DNA of 64,000 nucleotides from Mytilus galloprovincialis (GCF_965363235.1 NC_134851.1:34066321-34130320), one strand, 5' to 3'; positions 37,608 through 50,850 are shown, counted from the first letter of the stretch. Program-made: numbers and translations. Notes: generated by a model from the letters alone, not told the origin.

Positions 37608-37861
37608 CAGGGGCATTTTAAAAAGGGGGGGTCCAACTATATTTTCCCATTCAAATGCATTGATCGTCAAAAAAAGGGGGTTCCAACTCCTGAACAAAGA
37701 AGAAATCGAAAGTTGTTATAAATTCTTAGGAAACAGCAATCGGCACCGCCCTTTTTTTTTGGCCGATCAAGGCATTTGAATGGGAGCATATAGTTGGAAC
37801 CCCCCTTTACTCTGGGTTGGGAACCCCCCCCCCCTCTTTAAAATGGCTGGTTCCGCCACTG
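37608..37861. mobile_element. Fold-back MITE nested in the 4.1-kb element
   Basis: The left part (GGGGCATTTTAAAAAGGGG, CCAACTATATTTTCCCATTC, AAATGCATTGATCG) is the inverted counterpart of the right part (CGATCAAGGCATTTG, AATGGGAGCATATAGTTGG, TTAAAATGGCTGGTTCCGCC). It ends GTTCCGCCACTG. Same general family as 33090-33218. Confidence 0.7.
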
Positions 37862-38503
37862 TAAATAGCTATATAACGTAGTTAGATCTCTGCTGTATTT
37901 TGTTGATTGGTACTTGCTCGATTAATTTTCGTATTGTAAACTGGAAATTTCTACTTTCCAGGATTATCCAGTAACTTAACCATATATATTACTCTAAACT
38001 TCACAGTTTAAATATTTATCAAATATATTTATTGTTAACCGGCGGTAACCGGAACACACCTTAATCGCGATTTAAACTTCACCCACAAACTAAGAAAATA
38101 ATGTCACTCACTATTTCAAATCGTTGTAGAATAATTAATTTTGGGCCGATTTTCATTTTTTATGCATCAGTCGATTTGTTTAAATCAGTTGTTCACGAAT
38201 AAAGGTCTACCGACATGATTGAAATAAGTAAAGGTGTTTTCCGACAGGTAATATTGTTAAGCTGTCTCGATTAAAACCACGTGATTGATAAGAAGTATCT
38301 CTGGTCAATTTATGACCTCGGCATCGCAGATAGTCACAAAAGAAATTAACGACAGTGTACTAATTAGACAGTTTCCATATCTTTTCTTCAGGGCTACCCG
38401 GGTTATAAATAAATGCTAATTGATCGTTGTAGTTCCTGTCAATATAATACTTCCATGCTCAGACTGACAGTAACATGTAATCATGAAACAAAATTATTTG
38501 TCT

Positions 38504-38675
38504 GCATCAATCAAAACTGACCATATTTGACAGCATCAACCAAAACTTACCATATTTGACCGCATCACCCAAAACTGACCATATTTGACCGCATCAACCA
38601 AAACTGACCATATTTGACCGCATCAACCAAAAACTGACCATATTTGACCGCATCAACCAAAACTGACCATATTTG
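38504..38675 (+). repeat. Minisatellite, 6 units of 29-30 bp
   Basis: Units start GCATCAACC at 38504, 38533, 38562, 38591, 38620 and 38650, each with AAAACTGACCATATTTGAC. Single or double units recur near 38888, 39150-39230 and 39500 within larger repeats of about 300 bp that begin TGCCAGCATGTCCTCTTTTT. Confidence 0.95.
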
Positions 38676-40769
38676 CTCTTTTTTATGTATCTCTTATAGT
38701 CGCATAGTAAATCTTGTAAAATCATGAAAATACAAATGATAGAAATATTTGAACACAATGCTACCTAATTTCATTTGCATTAATTTAGAATGCCAGCATG
38801 TCCTCTTTTTATTCAAAATATTGCATCATAAACAAATATCAGTAGTTTTCATACCTCAGACTGACTGGTATAACAAAATAATTTGTCCGCATCAACCAAA
38901 ACTGACCATATTTGCACTTTATTATGTACATGATGTCAATGTTAATAGCCGCAAAGTAAATCACCTATATTTTTATATCAGGATGGATTGTTTAATATAA
39001 ATGAAAGCAATATTGGAAAATAAAATTATGCTCACATCAGTTTATAGTGCCAGCATGTCCTCTTTTTCATCAAAATTTTGAATCGTAAACTAATTTCAGT
39101 AGTTTTGATATCTCAGACTGACTCATGAATATAACAAAATTATTTGTCCGCATCAACCAAAACTGACCATATTTGACAGCATCAACCAAAACTGACCATA
39201 TGTGACACCATCAACCAAAACTGACCATAATTACACTTTGTTATGTAAATCTTAATATATATATAGCCGCATACTAAATCATTTATAGTAATACATATTA
39301 CGATGGATTGTATAATTCAAATGACAGCAATATCAATGAATATTGGAACACATTGGCTACAAAAAAAATTCCACATCAATTTAGAATATCAGCAAGTCAT
39401 TCAAGTCCTTTTTTTATTCAAAATATTGATTTGTAAACAAATTTCAGTGGTTTCAATATATCAGACTGAGTGAAAGTTGTTTTAACAAAATTATTTGCCC
39501 GCATCAACCAAAACTGAACTTATTTACACTTTATCATGTAAATATACATGTATATGGCCTCATTGTAAACATGGTAAACCATATTATTTCTATGTGAGGA
39601 CGGATCGTATGATAAAAATGACACCAACTTTGAAACACGATACACCTTATCGCTAATCCTGGCTGACCCGGCCTCTTGAACTTTTGAAGCAAACAACAAT
39701 GACTTTTCCATTGTGGCGTTATATATTTTGTTTTATGACGTCAAAATTTTACGGGAACCTGTGTGATATTCAGTCATGACTGATTCTTATACTTTATTTT
39801 AAAAATAAAATAAAAAGTACATGTATGGGAAGTTCTCTTCTTGGAATAGTATACTGTTAATATAATTTGAAGAAGGCAAAGAAAAATGCATGATTTTGTT
39901 TGTAGCCGAACGTCCAGGGGCAAATGTTTCAATCATGTTCAGATCTAGTATATTTTTCTGAGTTGCAGACTCCCAGATATCATTTATAATCGTTATGGAT
40001 AAGTCTGGCTAAATTGACGAGATGGTGCAAATGTATATATAGTTTTTATTTACGTTGTACAACACTTTTTTCATTAAGATCCCATAATTCATCCACTGTA
40101 CAATTTTCGTTTGAACATTTGTCAAAACAGAATCTTAAATGAATGTAAATCCAAGGCAAACAAGGTAAATTACGATTAAAATTCCATGAATTAAATGTAG
40201 AGTTTTATTAAGAATTCGAAGAGACTGTTAAAAACGGGGAACGAAGAAACGTAAACAATGATGTTTCCGTATGCAATCTTATAAAAATATTTCTCCGATG
40301 AGTTGGATAACCTTCTATTCACTTCGATATTTGTACATGTAACGTAATAAAAGTCATTTGATCAGTAAAAAATATAGAAAAGCTGCTATTTGATATATAG
40401 CATAGTAATTGGAAGTGATTTATTTCTTCTAAATTCTAAAGTGCTCTTACTGCAGTGACGTCATTTAGAATTGTTATACATGTGCAGTCCTGACTGATTT
40501 AGTCAGTTCTGCTGACAGTTCTACGGTTAGAAGTGATTTGGACAGTTCTACCCTAGAACTGATCCTGACAGTTCTACCTAGAACTGATCCTGACAGTTCT
40601 ACCTAGAACTGATTTAGTCAGTTCTACCTAGAACTGATTCTGACAGTTCTACTTAGAACAGTTCTAGGGTAGAACTGTTCTAGGTAGAACTGTTCTAGGA
40701 CAGGTTAGAACAGTTCTATGACAGAATATTCTGACAGTTCTAATGAGAGGTTAGAAGTGATCTCCACTG

Positions 40770-43031
40770 TAGGTTATAGAACATATGCTAAAATGAAGTT
40801 ATGATTATGAGTTAGTTGATGGATGTATTTTATTAACAGTTTTATAATCTTGAAGTTCTGATCATTATCACTGTTGCCAGTTTTTATCAAGCCATTTACC
40901 TTTTTAGTATAACAGATTTATTTTGGACATAATCTTTCATTTAAGAGCAACTATTTTTATCATGAGAAATTTGGAAGTTTTATTTATCATATTTGTAGAT
41001 CTTGTTATATTCATCAGTATACAGTATCTGTCTTTCTATCATAATTTTAAAGAAAAAAGACTCACAAAAAACAGCTATAATTGGTACAAAACGTAATTTA
41101 ATGAAATAGTTCCGTTCAGAAATCGTATAAAAAAAAGAAAATGCAAATAAATCATATTTTTGGTATATGTATAATTACAACTACATATATTGTAGTAACA
41201 TGAGTAATTTATAAAAGTTTGTATATATAAACAAGCATTACTATGTGGTGAATCAGTATCATTAAGATATACTTGATATACGGTAACGACAAATCATCAA
41301 AAGATACCAAAGGTAAATAAATAAAGTTATCAGACCATTAAATTAAAAGGAAAAGTGTACAGAAAACATTACGGAATTAAGTCAACCGTCACATCTCTGA
41401 TTAGCAAAATACTTAGCGTATGTTAAGAAAGTGCACAAAATCAAATCTAAATCATTAAAAATGAGACATTGCCAAATTACACATGAAAATTTTCTAATAC
41501 AAATAAATCAACTTCAATTTTTTTTATCAATCACTCTTAATGGTTTGTCAAAAATATACTACTTCAGCCTACCTTAATGGTGTTGCAGGTTCCCTTACTG
41601 GCATAATGCATTTCCCCATTTTGTACACCTCTCAGCCTGACAAAAATTGGGGTTTTTAATATACGAAAGGAATTGTTCCATCTTGGTTTACAGGATTTGT
41701 GGTATTCATGTAAGGATGATATCATTCAAGGCTATGGTAATTATCAAACAAGGGTTTGATGTTACTTTAGATAGTCCATCGAAATGATTTTTGTAAAGAT
41801 ATATGATATCACATTTTTCTTTGCAGACATATTTATGTAAACTAATGACCACAGTTTACAAAAAAATGTATTGTTAAATCTAGATTGCCATCACATAATC
41901 TTCCTATAGAAAAGGGACGATATTCAAATGTAGAAATTGATAATATTGAGGATGAAATGCATTTTAATCTATCATATCTTTAATATTCAAATTTGCGAGA
42001 ATGTTTGATATTATTGGCGTTATGTTTATAAACTATTATCATTATTAAGCACTACTAGTGTAAAAGAGTTTTGCAACTTAGGAAAATGTATATTTATAAA
42101 TCTGAAGCTCAGAAATTACTGTTTTAAATTAAGTTGATTTGTAATTGAGTTGTTACATATATTTCCTATTTGGAAAATATTTATATGTATTTATATTTGG
42201 GTGCATTTTTTTTTTATTTCAATTATTTTCAAGGATTATTTTTTTAGGTGTATTTAATGCTTCTGTCCGTTTTGTCATGATCGTGTGCTTTTTAATATAT
42301 ATTTAACATTTATTAACTATACATGTACCTATATGTTGTAAAACATTTGGTTAATAAAGAATTGAAATTGAAATTGAATAAAGTTAATTGACCTATGAAT
42401 GATGAGTGGTAAAAAATTGAAAACACCACGTTTAATAATTATATGCATCCGAAGCGCTTTGCTGGATTTACCTTCATCAGGAACGCTCAAAGCCAAACAT
42501 TTGAAATCTGAAAGATGAAAAGTACCGAAACCGTTGAAGATTTATATAACAAAAATACCCTAAAATAAATAGTCAAATTAAGTACTTGGATGAGAAATAA
42601 GAAATTACAGCTGACAATGTTGACCAAAAATCCATCGTGAATGCGAAAAGACAAGTTCACTATGAATTCCTATAATTTCTTCACGGTAAGATTCTTACTC
42701 TTTGTTTAATCGAACAATTAAAACCATTTAATAAAAGTGTTATAAGCTGGCTTTTTTCTGTTATAGATTCGTGGTTAGCTGTATTTGGATCCGAGACGCA
42801 AACACTTTCTCAAAGACTGTTCTTGAATGAAGTTGCCTTAGTTGGTTACTAAAAGTATCAATATATGGACATTTTCATATTGACCCGTTGCCTCGAGGCC
42901 ATTACAACCATCCTTGGCCATTATTAATACATGTACCTCGGGCACGTTACAGGGCCAATATGAAAAAGTCCATACATAAATACTATAGTATAAAAACAAT
43001 GTGAGGTCAGTTTTATAAGAATGTAATTTTT
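40770..43031. other. No gene recognised; one interspersed repeat fragment
   Basis: A+T-rich. Near 42425-42520 there is a mussel repeat with GCATCCGAAGCGCTTTGCTG and CTTCATCAGGAACGCTC. Nothing coding. Confidence 0.45.
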
Positions 43032-44332
43032 AGCTCACCTGGCCCGAAGGTCCAAGTGAGCTTTTCTCATAACTTGGCGTCCGACGTCCTGCATCGTCCG
43101 TCGTCATCCGTCGTCGTAAACTTTTACAAAAATCTTCTCCTCTGAAACTAATGGGCCAAATTTAACCAAACTTGGCCACAATCATCATTGGGGTATCTAG
43201 TTTTAAAAATGTGTCCGATGACCCGGCCAACCAGCCAAGATGGCCGTCATAGCTAAAAATAGAACATAGGGGTAAAATGCAGTTTTTGGCTTATATCTCA
43301 AAAACCAAAGCATTTAGAACAAATCTGATAAAATGTTTATCAGGTCAAGATCTATCTGCTCTTAAATTTTCAGATGAATCGGAGAACCCGTGGTTGGATT
43401 GCTACCTCTAAATTGGTAATTTTAAGGAAATTTCGCCGTTTTTGGTTATTATATAGTATAGATAGAGAAAAACTGTAAAAAGCAATAATGTTCAGCCAAG
43501 TAAGATCTGCAAAGAAGTCATCATGATTAAAATAGTCAGTTGACCCCTGAAGGAGTTATTTCCCTTTATAGTCATTTTTTACCAATTTTTCATAAATTTA
43601 TGTAATCCTTCCCAAAAATCTTCTCCTCTTAAACTACTTGGCCAAATGTAACCAAACTTGGTCAAACTCATCATTAGATTATCTAGTTTTAAAAAATGCG
43701 TAGGGTGACTCAGCCAACCAACCAAGATGGCTGCCATGGCTAAAAATAGAACATAGGGGTAAAATGTAGATTTAGGCTTTTAACTCTGAAACTAAAGCAT
43801 CTAGAGCAAATCTGACACGAGGTTAATTTGTTTATCAGGTCAATATCTATCTGCTCTCAAATTTTCAGATGAATCGGAGAACCCGTGGTTGGGTTGCTGC
43901 CTCTAAATTGGTAATTTTAAGGAAATTTCGCCGTTTTTGGTTATTATCTTGAATATTATTATAGATAGAGATAAACTGTAAACAGCAATAATGTTCAGCC
44001 AAGTAAGATCTACAAATAAATCAAGTCAACATGGCCAAAATGGTCAGTTGACCCCTTAAGGAGTTATTTCCCTTTATAGTCAATTTTTAACAATTTTTCA
44101 TTAATTTTGTAAATTTTTGTAAATTTTTACAAAATATTTTCCTCTGTAACGAAAGGGCCAAGTTCATTATATATAGAGAAAATTGTAAGAACCAAGAATG
44201 TTCAGTAAAGTAAGATCTACAAACACATCACCATCACCAAAACACAATTTTGTCATGAATCTATCTGTGTCCTTTGTTTAATATGCACATAGACCAAGGT
44301 GAGCGACACAGGCTCTTAAGAGCCTCTAGTTT
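43032..44332. mobile_element. Widespread bivalve repeat (CTCACCTGGCCCGAAGG type)
   Basis: Begins TAGCTCACCTGGCCCGAAGG and ends AGGCTCTTAAGAGCCTCTAG. The first bases (AGCTCACC) and the sequence near the right end (AGGTGAGC at 44297) are inverted. The body holds two related halves (from about 43110 and about 43590) sharing AAGATGGC, AGAACATAGGGGTAAAATG, AGATGAATCGGAGAACCCGT and TTAAGGAAATTTCGCCGTTT. I recognise it as common in bivalve genomes; no coding frame. Confidence 0.8.
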
Positions 44333-46284
44333 TTGTACTCGAGGAAAAACTTGGGAAGGGCTCAGTAGAACCTTGCCCTTTCCAAGTTTCTCAGCATCAT
44401 ACAAAAAATCTTTAAATTTTTCTGACATTGACCTTATATTGTATATATACTAGTCAGTGGCTGATCCAGATATTTTCATAAAATGATGAGAAAAATTCTA
44501 CACTAAATTTCGAAGATGAGAATTATGATTTCAAATATCTGCAAAGACATTCAAAATGTTATGCAGACGATCTTCAAGTTTAAACTGTTAAGTTTTAATA
44601 TTGATTTCTGATTTTTTGGATAACCGATTTTTAATTAACAAAAACTAAATAAAATAGTCTCGGATTTACCTTAAATCAATGGTTTTGATTAACAAAATGC
44701 TGTAAATATTAGACCAACTGCGGCGTTTTATTTTTTATCATCTTATTTTATCGTTTTATTTTTTATCATCACTCCCTATTCAATACCCCCCCCCCCCCCC
44801 CCATACACACACACCCTGCTTTGTCATTCAATTTATATGTGAGATATCTTAATTCTGAGTAAAGTACATTCCACATGTATGTGCAAATGTCCGAAAATAA
44901 TTTCTAAATAATATAAGATTCTTACCTCTTTTTATCAACTAAAATCGTGCTGTAGATACTTGTATTTTCTATGCTGTCAAGTGATCTTATACATGTCATA
45001 TCCTCATTCATAAATAGATATTTCGTTTTTATTTGACACGAATGGGTTCAAATAGATGATAAGTTCATTCTAGCTTAAAGTTCAATAAAGGGGGTTGATC
45101 AGTCCCAAAAATTGCTCCAATTTCTAACCTGATTTTTCAAATAAATTTAAAAAAACATTTAAAGGTTGATTAGATAGGTCGTTGTTGTGGGTTTTTTTTT
45201 CGTGTTTTTTTTTAATTAACATGTGCGCATTCATTTTAGAAAAGCTAGCATGTTCGAGAGCATAACGTTTCCGCGCGTTTTGGGGATCATTTTTTTCTCC
45301 CATAAGAATTGTATGTGTAAAGTTATTTAAAGGAAGAGAATGTCAACATTGAACATGTTGAAAGTGAAACAAAGGAAGCTCATTTGATTGACTGATTCGA
45401 TCCACAAATAAACATTCTATACAGGTAAAAACGATGATAAACATTTATTTTTTATCTGTAATATGAAATTAAATAGATCAGAATAATTCAACAGCACGTG
45501 TTTGCTTGGTCTATTTATATCTATATTTATGTTTACATCGCTTATGTGGTCATCAGATGACTATAGAGGTCAACTCGATAAATAATTAGATGGCGTCTAG
45601 ACTCAAATACACACGAAACGAAGCTACGTATTTTCATGATGTGCCTTGTTTATTGTTTTATTTGAACTGTTAATAGTTTAGATACATGTTTTACATTGTT
45701 ATAAATCAAATATGAGAATTTGATTAGTATCGATGAACATGAATTTGACACCTAGTGTCCCTTTAACTAAAATTATGTATTGTTCATATAGAGTTGTTTT
45801 TTAAATGTATAGAGTGATCATGATAAATCCCGTAATAGCTTGAGGCATACATGTACATGTAATTCTATGAGGATTTGAAAGAGTGAATAGTGTTTCACTG
45901 AACAGTGATCGCTTATAAGCTAGTAAATCATTTTTATTGATTTTTTAAGGTGTGTCAATGCACAAACATGGAGTTTCGTTCGTCTGAAAGCAATTGTCTT
46001 CAGATTTTGTTGGCACATACCGACAGGCAAAGTCATGTACTAATCTGTACTTTTACATTTTTAGCATCTTTATCTGTATATATATTTTTAGGATTAAGTG
46101 CTTGTAAACAATAATGAAACGGACTTATCCTACTCGATATCCAAATTCAGGTTAACGGAAGGGGTACTTGTATTCGTCAACAATTGATTGAATTAGTAAA
46201 TAGATGAATCTTTATATGTAGTTACCCGAATTAACCTGATTTCATCAAACTTTGTTCTGAAATTTTGACAATTTTTAGCTGAAA
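44333..46284. other. No gene recognised
   Basis: A+T-rich. One end of a CAGTGGCTGATCCAG-type MITE at 44454, and a C-run of 17 followed by an AC repeat near 44789-44815. Confidence 0.4.
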
Positions 46285-46845
46285 CGAGACAATCTTAGCC
46301 ATCGGTAGATATGGAAGATGACATTATTCTGGAAAATCCTTTTAATACAACCTTTATATATACAGATTTTATAGTTCTGTCGAATTTATGTTACACGTGG
46401 CAATCTCAGCCCTCCGTAGATATCTATGATGACATTATTCTTAAAAATCTTTTTAATACAACCTTAACATATATAGAGTCTATAAGGACATAGAAAATCT
46501 GGAGGGGGTCTCACCGTCATTTTAGCGGTCTCCGGTAGGTTTTCAAAATAAATTTTGAATAAAAAACTAGCACTTTGGGTCCTCTGTAAACACAGAAGAC
46601 AGGAAGTTTACCCTGATTCATTTTAGTCACATTTGTACCTACATATTAACTAACTGTCTGCAAAATATTAGTAAGATTAAAGGATCAGGGGGGTCTCACC
46701 ATTGCCCCATGACCTTTGTCCTTACATTTTGACAATGTTTAGCTGAAAAGTAATAATCTAAGCCTTCCGTAGATATCGAAGATGACATCATTCTGAGAAA
46801 TTCTTTTGATACAACCTTTATATACAGAGTCTTTAATTATGTAGA
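46285..46845. repeat. Diverged repeat units
   Basis: GTAGATATGGAAGATGACAT (46304), GTAGATATCTATGATGACAT (46417) and GTAGATATCGAAGATGACAT (46771) begin related units that continue with TTTTAATACAACCTTTATAT. GGTCTCACCGTCATTTTAGC and GGTCTCAACGTCATTTAAGC are also paired. Confidence 0.7.
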
Positions 46846-46900
46846 ATTGTATTGACATTGAAAAAACAGGGCGGTCTCAACGTCATTTAAGCTCCGGTAG

Positions 46901-47112
46901 TTTGACACAGTACATTTTTTTTTGGGCGCACAATTAATTTATATTTATATTTTTAAATGTATTTAGAGTGACTATGTTTTTTTTGTATTATATGTCATTT
47001 TAATAGTTTGACACAGTACATTTCTTTTTTTGGGCGCACCATTAATTTATATTTCTATTTTTAAATATGTTTAGAGTGACTATGTTTTTTTTGTATTATA
47101 TGTCATTTATAA
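46901..47112. repeat. Tandem duplication, 2 x 106 bp
   Basis: TTTGACACAGTACATTTCTT-like starts at 46901 and 47007, both followed by TTTGGGCGCAC and TTTAGAGTGACTATG. Confidence 0.9.
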
Positions 47113-47544
47113 AATTACATTTTTAATGCATCTTTGTTTTCGTTTTATTTACAATTAATCATTTCACATAAAGACACATATATGCAACTGACATAACTTT
47201 GGGGTTTATATTCGGACAACGAGAATTTTCAACAGCTCGAAGGGGTCATTAAATGATTTCCTACGTGTAATTTCACTTCCTAAACTATTATAATCATGCT
47301 TTTAATGTTATCATTAAATACTAATTTATCTACTAAATAGGAATATCGAATAACGAACAGGCTGCTAATTACTTCTTATACACAATTTTTCGGGTTCGAT
47401 TTTTGAATATTTTGTTGATTCATCTTTGCCTCTAATCTGCATTGAAATACACTTTCGAATTGTTTAATTTATGTTTTCGTTTTTATAGTGCATATTTCAA
47501 CATTTTTTATCTCATTATAACAGACTTAATATGTGTGATAAGTG
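47113..47544. other. No gene recognised
   Basis: A+T-rich sequence leading to the PLE remnant. Confidence 0.4.
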
Positions 47545-50500
47545 GTACCTTAACCGCACTTTCCTGTGCTCAACGAAGGTGGCGATGCAGTTAACTTGGG
47601 CAATATCCTTCATCATAGATTAGCTCAATCGAAAATACCTTTCTATATAGTTATCAAAGGTACCAACATTATAATTTAGTACGCCAGACGCGCATTTTGT
47701 CTACATAAGACTCACCAGAGACGCTCATATCAAAATATTTATAAATCCAAACAAGTACAAAGTTGAAGAGCATTGAGGATCCAAAATTCTACAAAGTTGT
47801 GCCAAATACAGCTAAGGTATTCTGAACCTGGGATAAAAAGAAATCCTTAGTTTTTCGACAAATTCAAAGTTTTGTAAACAGGAAATTTATAAAAATGACC
47901 ACATTATTGTTATTCATGTCAACACAGAAGTGTTGACTACTGGACTGGTTATATCCTCGGGGACGAAACGTCCACCAGCAGTGGCATCGACCCAGTGGTG
48001 AAAATAGTTATCAAAGGTACCAGGATTATAATTTAGTATGCCAGACGCGCGTTTCGTCTACATAAGACTCATCATTGACGCTCATATCAAAATATTTATA
48101 AATCGAAACAAGTACATAGTTGAGAGCAATTGAGGATCCAAAATTCCAAAAAGTTGTGCCAAATACGGCTAAATTAAATGTAATTTATACCTGGGATAAG
48201 AAAAATCAAAAGTTTTTCGAAAAATTCAAAGTTTTGTAAACAGGACATTTATTCAAATTACCACATTATTTATATTCATGTCAACACAAAAGTGTTGACT
48301 ACTGGGCTGGTGATATCCTCGGGGACGAAACGTCCACCAGCAGGGGCATCGACCGAGCGGTGTAAATAGTGATCAAAAGTACCAGGATTATAATTTAGTA
48401 TGCCAGACGCGCGTTTCGTCTACATAAGACTCATCAGTGACGCTCATATCAAAATATTTATAAATCCAAACAAGTACAAAGTTGAAGAGCATTGAGGATC
48501 CAAAATTCCAAAAAGTTATGCCAAATACGGCTAATCTAATCTATACCTGGGATAAAAAAAAATCCTTAGTTTTTCGAAAAAAAAATAAAAGTTTTGTGTT
48601 AACAGGAAATTTATAAAAATGACCACATTATTGATATTTTATAGATCAATGTGCAACATTCAATTTATATACCTATACAAAACCAATTACAACTGACATT
48701 TTTAATTAAAAACATGTGTTGCAGGATCTTATATTGACAACTTCAATTCTAAACCTCCTGATTGCACATGTGATTGTTCCCTATTCATATATAATCCGGC
48801 TGCCTTTCATTACCGATGAACTCAAAATTGTCAGTAACACAGTTCTGCAAAATGTGTTGTCCGAAATATCGGGAGCTTAAATCCATCAATTGGAAACACA
48901 CCTACAAAATAATGTTGGATTCAGTCGAGGATTATACCAGACAGTGCGTCAAACGTGAGAAAGAAGACACGTAGATACTTTTTTTCCAAATGTATAAGGG
49001 CTGTGGTGACGTTGATACAAAGAAACTGAATGGATCTATCATTACCCATGCTATGTCAATCTTGAAAGACCTAAACGTTGCAAAGCACTTGTCCTATTTC
49101 CATGACAAATATGTAGTTGTCCCCGCAGAGAAAGCCATAAACTTCATAGTTTTTTCGTGTAATTCACCTTACATAAACTACTCAATCAATGAATTAGGTA
49201 TTGACAATTCAATTGGAACACAACTTTTACCCTTACGACACTTACTAAAGAGGAAATCCTGGATAATCATAGATCCGATCAATGTTCTTTTGGAATTTCA
49301 ACCAAAGATGAAGAACTGGATGTTCCATTACTGTATTGGAGAACTCATCTATATTAGTGTCCCTACACAGAACGGAAAATTGCTGGGTCTTCCAAGGCCC
49401 AACAAAATCTCATTATTAATTAATAACATCAATGTTATCAGCAAGCAAAGCCAGGCTTCAAAGATATTGAAACTGCCAATCCTGGGGTGGCGTGTATCAG
49501 ATGTCAGTATATTAAATCTAAAACTCTTTTGTCTTTCAATAGTATTAGAATTTTGACTTTTTTTCTTTTCTCATTGTTCTTCATTCCAAACTAAAAGACA
49601 AATTGAAAGAGTTTGTATTGCTTAGTTTAATAATTTAAAAAATAAAAAAGAATCGCCAGCGTAGATACACGTATCCTACTTAGAAAACAATCACTTAGTT
49701 TCAAACAAAAATTCTCTGAAACTGACATTATCTAGATGATTTATTTCTTTATTGACAACACATTTGTTACTTTTAAAATACGTGTTTTTCAATAAACTAT
49801 CGGCATTCCTATGGGCACCAACGATGCTCCTCTTCTAACCGATTTGTTTCTTTATTCTTATTAGACTAACTTCATACAGGAACTTCATGAGAAGAAGGAC
49901 AAGAAGTCAGCAGTATCGTTAACCTTTACAATCCGCTTTATAGATAATTTCTTCTCATTAACAAATTTAGCATTTGATGATTATGTTGAACGCATCTATC
50001 CCATCAAACCAGTTGATCGATACAGTTATGTCGGCCTCATATCTTGGCTGACATTTAAAAATAGATAATGAGGGTCGGTTGAAACAAAAATTTACGACAA
50101 AAGAGATGATTCAAGCTTTCCAATTGTGAATTTTCGATTTCTATGGAGAAACATACCAGCAGCGCCTGCAAACGGAGATATATCTCCCAATTGATACGAT
50201 AATCCCGAGCTTGTATTGTTTAAAACATTTCCTTTAAAGAAGGTTGCTGCTCACAGGAAAGCTTTTAAACAAAGAGTTTCAAACGTTTAAGAAGAAATCA
50301 TTCCTTAGTAAATTTCTGCGGACGCCTTTACGAGTTGGTTAACCATAATTGAATATACATTTCACAGATGATAGCGGATATGTTTTTCTTTTGTCGTTAC
50401 TACAATCCCGTTCCCTTTTCAAGGATGTGATTTACCGAATTAGACTTATTACTCGGTTTGTACTAACATTAGCAACACGACGGATGCCACATTCGGAAAT

Positions 50501-50560
50501 TGAATAAGAATTGCTTATCCTTCCGGGTCACCCTCAGTTTTTAATCGGGTTCGTGTTGCT
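47545..50560 (+). mobile_element. Decayed Penelope-like element (copy c), split by satellite
   Basis: Before the satellite it encodes GGDAVNLGNILHHRLAQSKI (47590-47640), and after it YTYTKPITTDIFN, SKPPDCTC, KKLNGSIITHAMSIL, DKYVVVPAEKA, GIPMGTNDAPLLTDLFLYSY, DYVERIYPI and FPIVNFRFL, all in the order of copy d but with many stops and shifts. The open stretch 48990-49556 is part of this and not a separate gene. The catalytic site reads RFIDNFFSL, so the second Asp is lost. The 3' tail (AGCAACACGACGGATGCCAC) is the same as in copy d. It ends just past the last exon of gene 2, in opposite orientation. Confidence 0.85.
47650..48638 (+). repeat. Mussel satellite array, about 2.75 units of 360 bp
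   Basis: Units begin GTTATCAAAGGTACCA at 47650, GTTATCAAAGGTACCAGG at 48007 and GTGATCAAAAGTACCAGG at 48369. The PLE reading frame resumes right after the array, so it was inserted into the element. Confidence 0.95.
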
Positions 50561-50610
50561 TTGTCAATGAAAATTAAATGTTACATATATACACGGTTTT
50601 TACATTACAA

Positions 50611-50850
50611 TTATGTCTGAGATGCATTCATTTTCCTTCTTTCTGTGTAATTTTCGATTCCATCTACATATATGAAATCGTCTTCACTTTCGCTCGAACT
50701 ATCAATGGTGGATAGTCGATTTTGCGGTTGGGTTCCGACAATTATGTCAGTATAGATTGTCTTATTATCAATTCCGTGAATAATAACTGAGCTAGGCAAT
50801 TGTCGGTCTTCAAAAACAATGTCTGCATAGTTCAGATCAGCTTCCGTAAT
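50611..50850 (-). CDS. Gene 2 last exon: ITIM and ITSM-like motifs
   Basis: Acceptor TTTCTGTTGCAG, phase 0, 79 codons and a TAA. ITEADLNYADIVFED (ITIM), NKTIYTDIIVG (ITSM-like) and an acidic run SSSESEDDFIYVDGIENY, ending MNASQT. Confidence 0.8.
   Translation of the reverse strand: MTEADLNYADIVFEDRQLPSSVIIHGIDNKTIYTDIIVGTQPQNRLSTIDSSSESEDDFIYVDGIENYTERRKMNASQT

Larger units (their letters stand above)
36640..40769. mobile_element. 4.1-kb element with terminal inverted repeats and TA flanks
   Basis: The left end starts CAGTGGAGATCAGTTCTAAC and the right end is the inverted copy (GTTAGAAGTGATCTCCACTG at 40750-40769). TA stands just outside both ends, fitting a TA target-site duplication as in Tc1/mariner-like transposons. 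Each terminus (36640-36980 and about 40480-40769) is filled with dozens of AGTTCTA / TAGAACT words arranged as short palindromes (AGAACTGTTCTAG-like). The interior holds a fold-back MITE, a 29-bp minisatellite and higher-order repeats of about 300 bp; no transposase was seen. It is a non-autonomous element or a composite of nested repeats. Confidence 0.75.

Noticed and set aside
38504..38675. CRISPR-like array
   Set aside because: Units of 29-30 bp follow without spacers in a eukaryotic transposon; it is a minisatellite.
48990..49556. 188-codon plus-strand ORF as a separate gene
   Set aside because: Its sequence follows the middle of PLE copy d and changes frame within the ORF; it is part of decayed copy c.
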